Of a stretch of DNA of 64,000 nt, positions 19,056 through 27,793 are shown in pieces (position 1 is the stretch's first letter; every line of letters starts with the position of its first letter). This DNA is from Nitrospirota bacterium (GTDB lineage: Bacteria > Nitrospirota > Thermodesulfovibrionia > Thermodesulfovibrionales > SM23-35), in the NCBI GenBank assembly GCA_014859105.1, contig JACUUX010000004.1, forward strand, positions 1-64,000, read 5' to 3'. The notes under the pieces were generated by a model. The model was given only the letters and a program-made list of their open reading frames with translations. It searched no databases and had not been told where the DNA came from. Position numbers and translations under genes: made by a program.

Positions 19056-19818
19056 TTACATGGAATGAAAAAAAATCTCTGCACCTGAGTGGCTTTGACA
19101 GTATATATTTTATATGCATATTTATTATATTTGAGAGCTCAGAAAGAAGCATGTTTGAAGGTTTAATCCTTCTTATTTTTGAAATATCCCATGTGAGGAG
19201 ATCAATGTAAAGTTTCAAAGCTGCTGGAGATATTCTTATCGGGTAATCAATTCCCCTTGCACATGTTTCACATAGAATCGACCCATGCGATATATAAAAA
19301 TTATTTCCATTCTTACCACATCTGCCGCAGGCATCAAGTTTCGGTGAAAAGCCAGCAAACTTGAGAAATTTTATCTTAAAATGACTCACGAACAAATTTT
19401 CATTTTCTAAAGGGATGACGCTGGAATTATCTAAAGAATTATCTTCAATGGCCTTTAATGTATTTAAAAGCAAAAAATATGACTTTTTGTTTGCGTCTCT
19501 CTCAGGTATAAAATTTATGGTTAGTTCGAGCATCTCAGATACTGCAAGAAAACGACTTAGAGTATTTCTTACAGACTGGAATGAATGTATTATGTCTGAT
19601 TGTGTCAACCTGGGCAGAGGGGTGTTTTCCTTTCCCCAGAATGCTATTCTTGAATGTGTGAGTGGTTCAAGGCTACTACCGAATCGGCTTTTAATCTTAC
19701 GCGGACTTTTGGCAAACAGTTTTAAAATGCCTAAATCAGGGGTGATATATGTAACTATAAGGTCAGCCTCCCCGAAAGGAAAGGTTCTTAAGACAACACC
19801 TTCGGTCCTGTGTAGCAT
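19039..19818 (-). CDS. recO: DNA repair protein RecO
   Basis: The 259-residue protein has an OB-fold N-terminus (TEGVVLRTFPFGEADLIVTYIT) followed by the helical domain. A zinc-binding four-cysteine motif is formed by CGRCG and CETCARG. RecO works with RecR (encoded at 55.9 kb in this window) and RecF in loading RecA onto gapped DNA. Its ATG overlaps the stop of the upstream bifunctional nuclease gene by one base, and its 3' end overlaps the next gene, so translation is tightly coupled. Confidence 0.92.
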   Translation of the reverse strand: MLHRTEGVVLRTFPFGEADLIVTYITPDLGILKLFAKSPRKIKSRFGSSLEPLTHSRIAFWGKENTPLPRLTQSDIIHSFQSVRNTLSRFLAVSEMLELTINFIPERDANKKSYFLLLNTLKAIEDNSLDNSSVIPLENENLFVSHFKIKFLKFAGFSPKLDACGRCGKNGNNFYISHGSILCETCARGIDYPIRISPAALKLYIDLLTWDISKIRRIKPSNMLLSELSNIINMHIKYILSKPLRCRDFFSFHVNDLTN

Positions 19819-20270
19819 TACATAATGTTCCCGAAGTCCTCTGGCTTGAGATTTTTAAGCCACTCTTCGAGTTCATCTGAGCTTTTTTGTTCCATAACAT
19901 TTTCTTCAACAAATATCGATGCATTAACCCTGAGCGCAACTGCTACGGCATCGCTCGGTCTTGAATCTATAAAAGTTTCTTTCTTGCCGTCATTCAGACA
20001 CAGAAGGGCATAATATGTATTATCAAGAATCTCAGTAACTATAATCTTTGTAATTTTGATCTTCAAACCATCTATAATGTTCTTTATAAGGTCATGAGTT
20101 AGGGGCCTCGGAGTTTCAACCTTACCTAACGCAAGAGCGATTGAATCAGCCTCCGGTTTACCTATCCATATAGGCAGGGTACCATTGCCGTTAATTTCTC
20201 TCAAAAGCAGTATATACATGTTGCTGCGTGGATCAAATAGCATACCTTCAACTTTCATTTGTATCAGCAT
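19818..20270 (-). CDS. Bifunctional nuclease family protein (DUF151)
   Basis: The 150-residue protein matches the BFN/DUF151 family: MKVEGMLFDPRSNMYILLL opening, PIWIGKPEADSIALAL and the SRPSDAVAVALRVNASIFV core. Family members have been reported with DNase and RNase activity, but their physiological role in bacteria is poorly defined. It lies between era and recO with a 1-base gap and a 1-base overlap. The operon places it with ribosome-assembly and repair genes. Confidence 0.88.
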   Translation of the reverse strand: MLIQMKVEGMLFDPRSNMYILLLREINGNGTLPIWIGKPEADSIALALGKVETPRPLTHDLIKNIIDGLKIKITKIIVTEILDNTYYALLCLNDGKKETFIDSRPSDAVAVALRVNASIFVEENVMEQKSSDELEEWLKNLKPEDFGNIM

Positions 20271-20271
20271 C

Positions 20272-21171
20272 TTACTTATACCCCAGTTCCTTCAGCAATT
20301 GATTATCATTCCTCCAGTTTTTTTTGAGTTTTACCCATAACTCAAGAAAGACCCTTGTATTAAGTAATCTTTCGATATCAATCCTTGCACTGGTTCCGAT
20401 AGACTTTAGCATAGCACCCTTTTTACCTATTATAATAGCTTTCTGACCCTCTCTTTCAACATAAATATTACAACTTATTGATATAAGCCCGTCTTCCCTT
20501 TCTTTCCATTCAGTCACTTCAGCGGCAACTGAATGGGGCAACTCTTCTTCTGTCATACTCATAATCTTTTCTCTGACTATCTCGGAGACCATGAATCTTT
20601 CCATCTGGTCAGTCAGAAGATCATCTGGATAGTATCTTGGACCGGTCGGAAGATAATCACGAATCTTTTTAATAAGAAGGTTGACTCCGTCTAATTTAAC
20701 AGCTGATACAGGGATTATCTCCCTGAAAGGATATAGCTTACTGAAGTGTTCTATAATAAGGAGCAAATCTGGTTTCTTTACAAGGTCTATCTTGTTTATC
20801 AATAGAAAGACAGGGATATGGATATTTTTTAGCAATTTAATAATTAAAATGTCCCCCTTTGCCGGTTCCCGGGGTTCAACCATCAATAGCACCAAATCCA
20901 CTTCTTTAAAGGATTCTATAGCGGTCTTTACCATGGTTTCACCGAGTTTATGTTTTGGTCTATGAATCCCGGGTGTATCTGTAAAAATAATCTGTGCATC
21001 AGGTAATGTTTTTATGCCGATAATCCGGTTTCTTGTTGTCTGTGGCTTAGGTGTTACAATTGCGATCTTTTCACCGAGAATAGAATTGAGGAGTGTAGAT
21101 TTCCCGACATTAGGACGACCAATTATGGAAACATAGCCGGAACGATAAGTTTTCAGGTCTTCATTTATCAA
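20272..21171 (-). CDS. era: GTPase Era
   Basis: The 299-residue GTPase acts in 16S rRNA maturation and 30S assembly. The G1 GRPNVGKSTLLN, G3 DTPGIH and G4 NKIDL motifs are intact. The C-terminal KH domain shows as IIGKKGAMLKSIGTSAR. The length is typical. It is encoded 12 bases after the aminotransferase and directly before the bifunctional nuclease. Confidence 0.96.
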   Translation of the reverse strand: MINEDLKTYRSGYVSIIGRPNVGKSTLLNSILGEKIAIVTPKPQTTRNRIIGIKTLPDAQIIFTDTPGIHRPKHKLGETMVKTAIESFKEVDLVLLMVEPREPAKGDILIIKLLKNIHIPVFLLINKIDLVKKPDLLLIIEHFSKLYPFREIIPVSAVKLDGVNLLIKKIRDYLPTGPRYYPDDLLTDQMERFMVSEIVREKIMSMTEEELPHSVAAEVTEWKEREDGLISISCNIYVEREGQKAIIIGKKGAMLKSIGTSARIDIERLLNTRVFLELWVKLKKNWRNDNQLLKELGYK

Positions 21172-21183
21172 TGTTTAATTTTT

Positions 21184-22374
21184 TTAAGAAAGTCTGTTTA
21201 ATGCCCCTTTTATTCTTTCAACTCCTTTCTTTATCTCATTAATAGATGTTGCATATGAAAGCCTCATATAACTGTCATCTCCAAAAGCTGCACCATGTAC
21301 CATGGCGACATTGGCTTTTTCAAGCAGATACATAGATAGGTCATTCGAAGATGATATCTTATAATTATCAGTCTTTTTTCCATAAAAAAATGAAGTATTC
21401 GGGAATGCATAGAAAGCACCGCCAGGGGTAAGACAGGTCACGCCGGGTATCGAATTCAATTCATTGACAAGAAAATTCCTCCTTCTGTCAAATTCATCGA
21501 GCATTGTCTTGATAAAATCCTGTGGCCCGGTCAATGCCTCAATAGCAGCTTTCTGAGAAATAGAAGTCGGATTGGACGTTGACTGGCTCTGTATATCTGT
21601 CATTGCCTTTATTATTTCTTCTGGTCCGGCAGCAAAACCTATTCTCCAGCCGGTCATAGCATGTGATTTTGAAAGCCCGTTTACTACTATTGTTTTTTTC
21701 TTAACAGAATTATCGAGTGAGGCAATACTGACATGTTCGAGCCCGTCATAGATGAGTTTTTCATAAATCTCGTCAGATATAACATAAATATTATGCTTCA
21801 GGACAATTTCGGCTATTTGCTCTAAATTTTTTCTGTCATATGTGAGACCCGTTGGATTTGATGGAGAATTCAGGATTAATGCCTTTGTTTTTTGAGTGAT
21901 ATGAGATTCTATGCTTTCAGGTTTAACCATAAAAGAATCAGACTCATATGTTTTTATAAAAACAGGAATTGCATCGTTTAAAATAACCTGTTCTGGATAT
22001 GTTACCCAGTAAGGTGAAGGTATCAAAACTTCGTCACCCGGACTGAATAATGCCTGTGCAATGTTATAAAGGCTGTGTTTTGCGCCACAGGAGACAATAA
22101 TTTCCTCACGCTTATAATCAAGATTATTATCCTTTTTTAACTTTTCTATGATCGCATCCTTAAGGGCATCTATCCCCCCAACAGCAGTATATTTGGTAAA
22201 ACCGTCTTTTATAGCTTTTATTGCAGCTTCTTTTATATTATCTGGTGTATCGAAATCTGGCTCCCCTGCCCCGAAATTAACAATATCAACCCCGGCCTCC
22301 TTTATTGATTTTGCCTTTGCATCTATTGCAAGTGTTGGTGAAGATTTGATCTTGCCTGCCCGTTCAGAAAGCAC
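21184..22374 (-). CDS. Aspartate aminotransferase (class I, AspC/AAT-Ib type)
   Basis: The 396-residue PLP enzyme would interconvert aspartate + 2-oxoglutarate with oxaloacetate + glutamate. The PLP-lysine motif SKSHAMTGWRIGF, the NSPSNPTG loop and the ending RLSYATS are all recognisable. The N-terminal phrase VNFGAGEPDFDTP is typical of the thermophile-type (Ib) enzymes. These can also accept prephenate, which would fit the chorismate-using gene downstream in the same operon, but that activity is not shown. It is the first gene of the block running down to trpE/pabB. Confidence 0.92.
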   Translation of the reverse strand: MLSERAGKIKSSPTLAIDAKAKSIKEAGVDIVNFGAGEPDFDTPDNIKEAAIKAIKDGFTKYTAVGGIDALKDAIIEKLKKDNNLDYKREEIIVSCGAKHSLYNIAQALFSPGDEVLIPSPYWVTYPEQVILNDAIPVFIKTYESDSFMVKPESIESHITQKTKALILNSPSNPTGLTYDRKNLEQIAEIVLKHNIYVISDEIYEKLIYDGLEHVSIASLDNSVKKKTIVVNGLSKSHAMTGWRIGFAAGPEEIIKAMTDIQSQSTSNPTSISQKAAIEALTGPQDFIKTMLDEFDRRRNFLVNELNSIPGVTCLTPGGAFYAFPNTSFFYGKKTDNYKISSSNDLSMYLLEKANVAMVHGAAFGDDSYMRLSYATSINEIKKGVERIKGALNRLS

Positions 22375-22422
22375 TGGATAACCTCCTCAAAGACCCTTTA
22401 TCCCTTTTAAATTGTATCTTCT

Positions 22423-23274
22423 TTAAATTATATCTTCTATTTCATCTGCCTGATATTTTTCCTGCTGGATGGTAAGGTCGAGATTTATGATCAGGCCAGG
22501 GTGTTTCTTTATTTCACTGTCTTGTTTCAATTTTAGATGATTTTCATAAGATATACTTACGTCTTTTACAGCCTTTGTTAGTGCCCTGTTAATGCTTTTA
22601 CTCGTGTCTATTTTGCCAGTTTTGAATTGAGGAGGTATCCCGTTCTCCGCAATATCTTCAGCAAAATGTGCAAGCTGTTTCATTTTTTCCATAGCCTGAT
22701 CCATGAGCTGCCACCCTATAATGTCTTTTTTCTGGAATACCCAGGAATGTCTCATATGCTGAAGCATTTCATTATATTTTTTTATTACCTCATTCTGGAG
22801 CATATCAAGAAATTCCTTTGGTAATTTACGCTCTCCTCCGGGGACACCATCAGCCTCTTCAGGGCGCAATTTTTCTAATATTCTCTGAAATTTTCTTGCA
22901 TGGATAGCTGACTCCCAGGCCTCCCTCTGAAGAACCCGTTTGATGTGAGGGTCATCTACCAACTCTGCTTCACCATTATAATGAGGTATAAGTTTTTCCT
23001 CATATTCGACATACGATTTAAATATAGTTATCCTGTTAGTCGGATCATATGGATAAGGAGCAGGGGTAAGATCAGGTTCTCCTCCAAGTTGTCCGATGAT
23101 CATTCCCAACCAATGCATGTGCCACATCTCTTCCCTTGATCTCGATAAAAGATTAGCTCCAAGAGGGGTATCCTCACCTTCTAACCATCCATGAACAAGA
23201 TAACGGATAACAGCAGCATGTTCATCTTTAAGGTCTTTTTTCAAAAGAGCAATCAATTTACTTTTTTTCATCAT
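22423..23274 (-). CDS. Double ferritin-like domain protein
   Basis: The 283-residue protein has two ferritin-like helical bundles in tandem. In the first, Glu18, Glu48/49 and His52 (the EEMWHMHWLG stretch) make a diiron ligand pattern, with a further Glu/His pair in EAWESAIHARKF. The second begins near LQNEVIKKYNEMLQHMRHSW. Bacterioferritin-like proteins oxidise and store iron or quench peroxide. This long form is not a classical ferritin or rubrerythrin, as no rubredoxin cysteines are present. The start is the first of two ATGs, with AGGAG at good spacing. It appears to be monocistronic with its own promoter. Confidence 0.8.
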   Translation of the reverse strand: MMKKSKLIALLKKDLKDEHAAVIRYLVHGWLEGEDTPLGANLLSRSREEMWHMHWLGMIIGQLGGEPDLTPAPYPYDPTNRITIFKSYVEYEEKLIPHYNGEAELVDDPHIKRVLQREAWESAIHARKFQRILEKLRPEEADGVPGGERKLPKEFLDMLQNEVIKKYNEMLQHMRHSWVFQKKDIIGWQLMDQAMEKMKQLAHFAEDIAENGIPPQFKTGKIDTSKSINRALTKAVKDVSISYENHLKLKQDSEIKKHPGLIINLDLTIQQEKYQADEIEDII

Positions 23275-23315
23275 TTTTTCTCCTGAAATTCAGTTTTCAA
23301 AAATTTTATTAAATA

Positions 23316-23345
23316 ATCATATTGCTAAAATATTAACTTAGTCAA
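23316..23345 (-). promoter_or_regulatory. Promoter of the ferritin-like gene
   Basis: On the minus strand TTGACT (23345-23340) and TATGAT (23321-23316) are separated by 18 bases, about 40 bases upstream of the start codon. A second TTGACTAA lies about 20 bases further upstream as a direct repeat and may be an operator for a redox or iron regulator. The operator role is speculative. Confidence 0.6.
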
Positions 23346-23401
23346 GGATAATCAATTAGTCAATTTTTTAAAAGAATTTAAAAGCTTTGATATAATTCAG
23401 G

Positions 23402-24247
23402 ATGACGATTATTCCAGAACAAGAATGGGAAAGTATTTCTGAAGAACTTAAAAGCATAAAAGGCCCTGTGATGATAATAGGAGCTACGGATTCGGGAAAA
23501 TCTTCCTTTGCAAAGTTTTTGCTCAGGACATTTATAGAAGATAATTTAAAAATCTCTCTTGTTGACTCTGACGTTGGTCAGTCATCTATTGGTCTTCCCG
23601 GAACCATAAGTATGAAAGTGTTTCGCAATGAAAAAGATCTGGAAGATTTCAGTTTTGAACGAATGTCCTATGTCGGGACGGTAAATCCGGGAATAAAAAT
23701 TCCTTTGATCATAGACACTACAAAATTAATGACTGAAATATGCATGAAAAACTCGGAGGTTACACTACTGGATACATCAGGTCTTGTTGCAGGAGAGATA
23801 GGAAAAAATTTAAAGATAAGCAAGATAAAGACTATAAAGCCTGAATACATTATTGCCATTCAGAGGGAACAGGAACTCGAACACATACTTGAACTTGTCG
23901 GAGCTGGTCATATAAGACGCATAAGGGTGTCACGTATGGCAAGGGCAAGGAACAAGGAGGAACGCATCCAATACAGAAAAAAGAAGTCTGAAGACTATTT
24001 CAGTAAAGGAAAACTTGAGGAGTATATAATATTTAAGAAAACAACAAGATTTTTTTATAATGGTAATTTTTTTAACCTAAAATCAGGTGATTTTCCAGAA
24101 GGAACACTGATTGGATTAAATCATTATGAGGAAACTCTATCTTTAGGAGTCATTACTGAAACCGAGGATGATTGTATTATATTTAAATCTCCGGTTCAGT
24201 CTTTAAAGAACGTCAATAAAGTGGTATTTGGCGATATAATAGTTTAA
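23402..24247 (+). CDS. Clp1/Grc3-type polynucleotide 5'-kinase-like protein
   Basis: The 281-residue P-loop protein has Walker A GATDSGKSSFAKFL, a lid-like and DSDVGQSSIGLPGT segment, and an LLDTSGLVAGE motif. These match the COG1341/Clp1-Grc3-NOL9 kinase family, whose members phosphorylate 5'-OH RNA ends. Bacterial members are uncommon and their substrate is unknown; archaeal and eukaryotic relatives act in tRNA or rRNA processing. It is transcribed alone, divergently from the ferritin-like gene. The ATG at 23402 has no clear ribosome-binding site. Confidence 0.8.
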   Translation: MTIIPEQEWESISEELKSIKGPVMIIGATDSGKSSFAKFLLRTFIEDNLKISLVDSDVGQSSIGLPGTISMKVFRNEKDLEDFSFERMSYVGTVNPGIKIPLIIDTTKLMTEICMKNSEVTLLDTSGLVAGEIGKNLKISKIKTIKPEYIIAIQREQELEHILELVGAGHIRRIRVSRMARARNKEERIQYRKKKSEDYFSKGKLEEYIIFKKTTRFFYNGNFFNLKSGDFPEGTLIGLNHYEETLSLGVITETEDDCIIFKSPVQSLKNVNKVVFGDIIV

Positions 24248-24280
24248 ATTATGGGATAAAGAAATATCTTGATTTCATCC

Positions 24281-24446
24281 ATGAAAGAAGATTTTTTATT
24301 TATAATCTTTATATTTGTTCTTGCAGCAGGTTGTTTTCATGGAAATATTAAATCTTAAATCTCTGAATCCCGGAGACACGATATCTATTACATACATTAG
24401 AAATGGCAAGAAAAAAACAGTTGAGACCGAGGTTATACAGAGATAG
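24281..24446 (+). pseudogene. Remnant of a PDZ-domain lipoprotein (protease-like)
   Basis: One frame from 24281 encodes a lipoprotein-type signal (MKEDFLFIIFIFVLAAGC) and stops after 25 codons. A second frame from about 24339 encodes LNPGDTISITYIRNGKKK and then a short tail to a stop at 24444. The second part matches the last strands of a PDZ domain as found at the C-terminus of HtrA-type proteases. The two parts are in different frames and the middle is missing. This is most simply an internally deleted and frameshifted gene. It occupies most of the 320-base gap; the rest shows no feature. Confidence 0.45.
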
Positions 24447-24567
24447 TCATTAAACAATTATTTATGTCTTTTATCTTTTTTTTACACCACAAATCTTAAT
24501 AATTTCTAATATCTTAACTTTCATCACATCTTAGGTTATACTGTAAAAAGTTCGATAAAGCATTTTT

Positions 24568-25398
24568 ATGGAAGAAAGCTCACAAAATATTAATAAAAAT
24601 AGAGTTCTTGCTGGAATAGGAGAACTTTTTGTCAGGTCATGGGACATATTCAAGCGGAGGGCTGTGACCCTCATTTTCCTCTATATCATGTCTATAATCT
24701 TCTTTTCTCTTGCATTCGGAATCTTTTTCGGAACAGGACATCTTTTTTCTGTTATATTTCCTGGCAGCAGAAAGGCAATTATCGCAGGAGGTGGACTTAT
24801 AGGATGCATCGCTGGCTTTATAGCCATGCTCTGGGGACTTGCCGCGTTCATATGTGCTGTATCAGATGAGACACTGGAGATAAAGAACGCTCTCGAAAGT
24901 GGTTCACAAAGAATCGGGTCATTCATCTGGCTTTTCATAATTCTCGGATTTATCGTAACAGGTGGTTTTTTGCTCATTATAATTCCGGGTATAATCTTTG
25001 CAGTCTGGTTCATTTTTTCACAATTCATACTTGCCAGAGAAAAAGAAAAGGGAATGAATGCACTATTAAAGAGTAAGGAGTATGTAAAGGGGTACTGGTT
25101 TGATGTTTTTATCAGGCTTTCTCTGATATGGTTTATATCAGTTATTATTGGTATGATTCCAGTATTAGGGGCTATCTTATCCATATTTTTTGTGCCTTAC
25201 ATGATGATCTTCGTATACCTAATCTATGATGATTTAAAGACTGTAAAAGGTGAAATCACTTTTCTTTCTTCAAGAGGTGAAAAATTAAAATGGATAGGGG
25301 CAGGAATCCTCGGCTATATTATTCTGCCGTTCTTTCTTATAGGGCTGATGGGAGTATATCTTTCCACATATCTTTCAAGTCTTCTGTTTTTCTATTAA
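24568..25398 (+). CDS. Six-helix integral membrane protein
   Basis: The 276-residue protein has about six strongly hydrophobic segments (about 35-55, 70-100, 118-150, 182-215, 245-270) and a short polar N-terminus. The arrangement, with KRRAVTLI before the first helix and a conserved-looking GGFLLIIIPGIIFAVW in the middle, resembles DUF975/GDPD-membrane-domain proteins, but I cannot assign a function. The ATG at 24568 has no convincing ribosome-binding site; the upstream bases are T-rich. No partner genes are adjacent. Confidence 0.75.
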   Translation: MEESSQNINKNRVLAGIGELFVRSWDIFKRRAVTLIFLYIMSIIFFSLAFGIFFGTGHLFSVIFPGSRKAIIAGGGLIGCIAGFIAMLWGLAAFICAVSDETLEIKNALESGSQRIGSFIWLFIILGFIVTGGFLLIIIPGIIFAVWFIFSQFILAREKEKGMNALLKSKEYVKGYWFDVFIRLSLIWFISVIIGMIPVLGAILSIFFVPYMMIFVYLIYDDLKTVKGEITFLSSRGEKLKWIGAGILGYIILPFFLIGLMGVYLSTYLSSLLFFY

Positions 25399-25496
25399 TA
25401 GATAAAAATAAAAAGACTGCTGCCGTCTTCTTATCATTCAATGTTATTAATCATCAAAGATCTTAAAAGTTGTTTAAGATTTATTCTGTCATTCCG

Positions 25497-25556
25497 GCTT
25501 GTCCGGAATCTTTCTTGAAGAAGGATTCCCGACAAGCTTCGCTTGCGGGAATGACA
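25497..25556. repeat. REP-like palindromic repeat, copy 2
   Basis: A segment of about 60 bases starts TGTCATTCCGG and ends GGGAATGACA. It has the same TTCTTGAAGAAGGATTCC core as the copy at 12254-12314 and an extra AAGCTTCGCTTGC palindrome. It lies in a 289-base intergenic stretch together with an unrelated repeat at 25611-25682. Confidence 0.85.
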
Positions 25557-25610
25557 CATTTTTGTCGTGATTTATGACGCCATGTATAATACGTAATTGT
25601 AATTATGAAA

Positions 25611-25682
25611 AGGTACACTAAGGTATCGAAAATAAATTTTTTCACAACATCTGCATTATTTTAATTGCATTTTTCGGGTTAA
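25611..25682. repeat. Dispersed repeat of about 75 bases (family C), copy 1
   Basis: The segment begins AGGTACACTAAGGTATCG, has CACAACATCTGCATTAT in the middle and ends near GGTTAA. The same ordered blocks occur at 40341-40416 upstream of alaS. In that copy the AT-rich spacer is replaced by a small TCCCGATATTATCGGGA hairpin. No gene or known element type was recognised. Confidence 0.7.
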
Positions 25683-25687
25683 CCGGG

Positions 25688-25948
25688 TTAGAGGTCAGTA
25701 TGTGTTTCTTTATACATCATGGAAAGTGCTTCACTTAATAAAATATCAGGATATTTTATAGTTGCTTTAATTGCATCTGCGAGGGGATAATCTTCATAAT
25801 GATCTTCAGTATATATAATTCTTATAAACTTCCTCTTCAGCAAATAACATTTTTTCTTCATTCCGTTTTTGTCTGTAAAGGGAATAATTACGTGTTCCAG
25901 GTCCTCCTCAAGGCCATACCGCCTTATTAACTCTTTTATTTCTTCCAC
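25688..25948 (-). CDS. Small hypothetical protein, 86 residues
   Basis: The 86-residue acidic/aromatic protein (opening MEEIKELIRRYGLEEDLEH; middle IIYTEDHYEDYPLADAI) has no recognised domain, cysteine cluster or membrane segment. It appears to be genuine: composition and codon use look like those of the neighbouring genes, and it fills its interval without overlaps. It stands alone on the minus strand. A small regulatory or adaptor protein is possible, but there is no evidence for a function. Confidence 0.55.
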   Translation of the reverse strand: MEEIKELIRRYGLEEDLEHVIIPFTDKNGMKKKCYLLKRKFIRIIYTEDHYEDYPLADAIKATIKYPDILLSEALSMMYKETHTDL

Positions 25949-26160
25949 TTATTCTATACCTGTACGATTATTATCAAAAATACATAACATTTTAGCAAAA
26001 TTAGCTTCGAACACTCTCAGAAGATATAATCATACATTTCAGGAAAAATGCCCTGAAAGCAGGATATTTTGCCACAGAAAGGTTACCATATTATCTTAAA
26101 AATATCTTAAAATCAATAAATTATATGATATGGCATTTATTTTGCTGTAATTTTAATATT

Positions 26161-26361
26161 ATGAACGAAGAAGGACGGGAAGATTTACAAAATCTGCTGA
26201 AAGAGGGAATTGCTGCTCTGATAGAAATGAGAAAGGGAGTCGAACATTCATTAGATGAAATGAGAAAAGTATATATCAGGGGATTGTATCAATATAAAGA
26301 AACATTGAATATTAATATGGAAAAGGAATTTTTTGGAAAACATAATGCAGTGGATAATTAA
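26161..26361 (+). CDS. Small coiled-coil-like hypothetical protein, 66 residues
   Basis: The 66-residue highly charged helical protein opens MNEEGREDLQNLLKEGI and contains MRKGVEHSLDEMRK. The frame extends 12 codons upstream, but that part (IWHLFCCNF) is unlike protein and the ATG at 26161 gives a clean start. It is possibly a small partner or regulator. It sits just beyond the 3' end of the sigma-factor gene and converges on it. There is no family match and only moderate support as a real gene. Confidence 0.45.
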   Translation: MNEEGREDLQNLLKEGIAALIEMRKGVEHSLDEMRKVYIRGLYQYKETLNINMEKEFFGKHNAVDN

Positions 26362-26425
26362 CTGAAAGATTTTAGATTCATAATATTTTAAGAACAATTA
26401 CAATTGTGTATCACTACCGAAAGGA

Positions 26426-27757
26426 TTAAGAGGCAGCCAAAGCTCTCAGTTCTTTCAGTCTGCTCGGATGCCTTAGCCGCCTGAAAGCTTTTTCTTCTAT
26501 TTGTCTTACTCCTTCACGAGTCATGCAGAAAAGTTTCCCCACTTCTTCAAGGGTCAGGTTCCTCTCTACCCCGAGGCCGAATCTCATTCTTATTGTTTTT
26601 TCCTCTTTCAGGGAAAGTGTTTTAAGAATTTTACTTATTTTTTCAGAAATTTCTTTTTTTTCAACATAGGTATATGGTGAGGGATTATTTTTATCTGTGA
26701 TAAAATCCCCTAATTCTGAATCTTCTTCGCCTACCGGAGTTTGAAGAGAAGTTGTCTTTTGAACAATCTTGAAAATTTCGTCTATCTTGCTTGTAGGGAT
26801 ATTCATTCTTTTAGCGATTTCATTATGTGCAGGTTCTCTTCCAAGAGTCTGAGTTAATTCTTTACATACCCCTGCTACCTTGCAGTAAAACTCCATTATA
26901 TGATTGGGAATTCTGATCGTTTTTGACTGGCTTATTATTGCCCTTGTTATTTCCTGTTTTATCCACCATGTTGCATATGTACTGAATCTGCAGCCTTTGT
27001 CATATTTGAATTTATCTATAGCCCTCATGAGTCCTATATTGCCTTCCTGAATCAGATCAAGTAAATGAAGACCTCTTCCGATATAATTTTTTGCTATACT
27101 AATCACCAGTTTCAGGTTGCGGTTTATAAGTTCATTTCTGGCTTCAGCAATGATTGCTTTTGCACTTGTAATTTGATCCATCTTGCTCTTGAAACCATCT
27201 ATTTTGATTCCGGTCTCTGACTCTATCACCTTATATATGCTCTGTACCTCTTTTTTTATGGATATAAGTTTTTTAATATTTTTAACATTAATGTTGTTTT
27301 TCTTTTTTTTATTAATTAATTTCTTCAGGTCTTTTATTGACCCATAGTATGCAATCTTTTCATCTGCTTTTTTTGACCTGTTTACAAGATTTTCAAGTAT
27401 ATCTGCAGCCATGCTTAAAGCCTTATTATGTTGAACCTCTTCTTCATCAATATTAATTTCAGGAATGGGTATTATCTTTTGGTATACAGGCATTGCCATA
27501 ATTATCTCTTTTATTGTTTCTCTTCCTCTTTCCAATTTTTTCGCAAGTTCTGTTTCTTCATCTTTATCCAGTACAGAAAGATTTCCTATAGAATGAAAAT
27601 ACGTTCGTACAAGGTTTTCTGCATAATCACTTGTCTCTCTTTGCTCAAATTCTAAAAATTTTTCTTCAAGCTCATTCTGCTCTGCATAATTTTCAAACCC
27701 CGATGGTATATCCTGTAAAGGCTCGTCTTTTTCTTCCAATTCATAACTGTCTATCAT
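26426..27757 (-). CDS. Sigma-70 family RNA polymerase sigma factor (primary-like, probably alternative)
   Basis: The 443-residue sigma factor contains region 1.2 (AENLVRTYFHSIG), a short non-conserved insert, and region 2 (NRNLKLVISIAKNYIGRGLHLLDLIQEGNIGLMRA, split here by domain). Region 2.4 is present (ATWWIKQEITRAI), as are region 3 and the region 4 HTH (LTLEEVGKLFCMTREGVRQIEEKA). Region 1.1 is absent, and the region 2.4 variant (ISQSKTIRIPNHIM) departs from housekeeping RpoD (typically ADQARTIRIPVHM). A group 2 alternative sigma factor is therefore more likely than the primary one. The start is the ATG at 27757 with GGAGGAAT. A leader of about 215 bases carrying a c-di-GMP riboswitch and terminator precedes it. 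Confidence 0.92.
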   Translation of the reverse strand: MIDSYELEEKDEPLQDIPSGFENYAEQNELEEKFLEFEQRETSDYAENLVRTYFHSIGNLSVLDKDEETELAKKLERGRETIKEIIMAMPVYQKIIPIPEINIDEEEVQHNKALSMAADILENLVNRSKKADEKIAYYGSIKDLKKLINKKKKNNINVKNIKKLISIKKEVQSIYKVIESETGIKIDGFKSKMDQITSAKAIIAEARNELINRNLKLVISIAKNYIGRGLHLLDLIQEGNIGLMRAIDKFKYDKGCRFSTYATWWIKQEITRAIISQSKTIRIPNHIMEFYCKVAGVCKELTQTLGREPAHNEIAKRMNIPTSKIDEIFKIVQKTTSLQTPVGEEDSELGDFITDKNNPSPYTYVEKKEISEKISKILKTLSLKEEKTIRMRFGLGVERNLTLEEVGKLFCMTREGVRQIEEKAFRRLRHPSRLKELRALAAS

Positions 27758-27793
27758 AATATTCCTCCACTTTTGTGCAGATAAATACAAAAT

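Noticed and set aside
26034-26060. TTTCAGG...CCTGAAA hairpin considered as a terminator
   Set aside because: The stem is short and no T tract follows on either strand. It lies upstream of genes on both sides rather than downstream of one.
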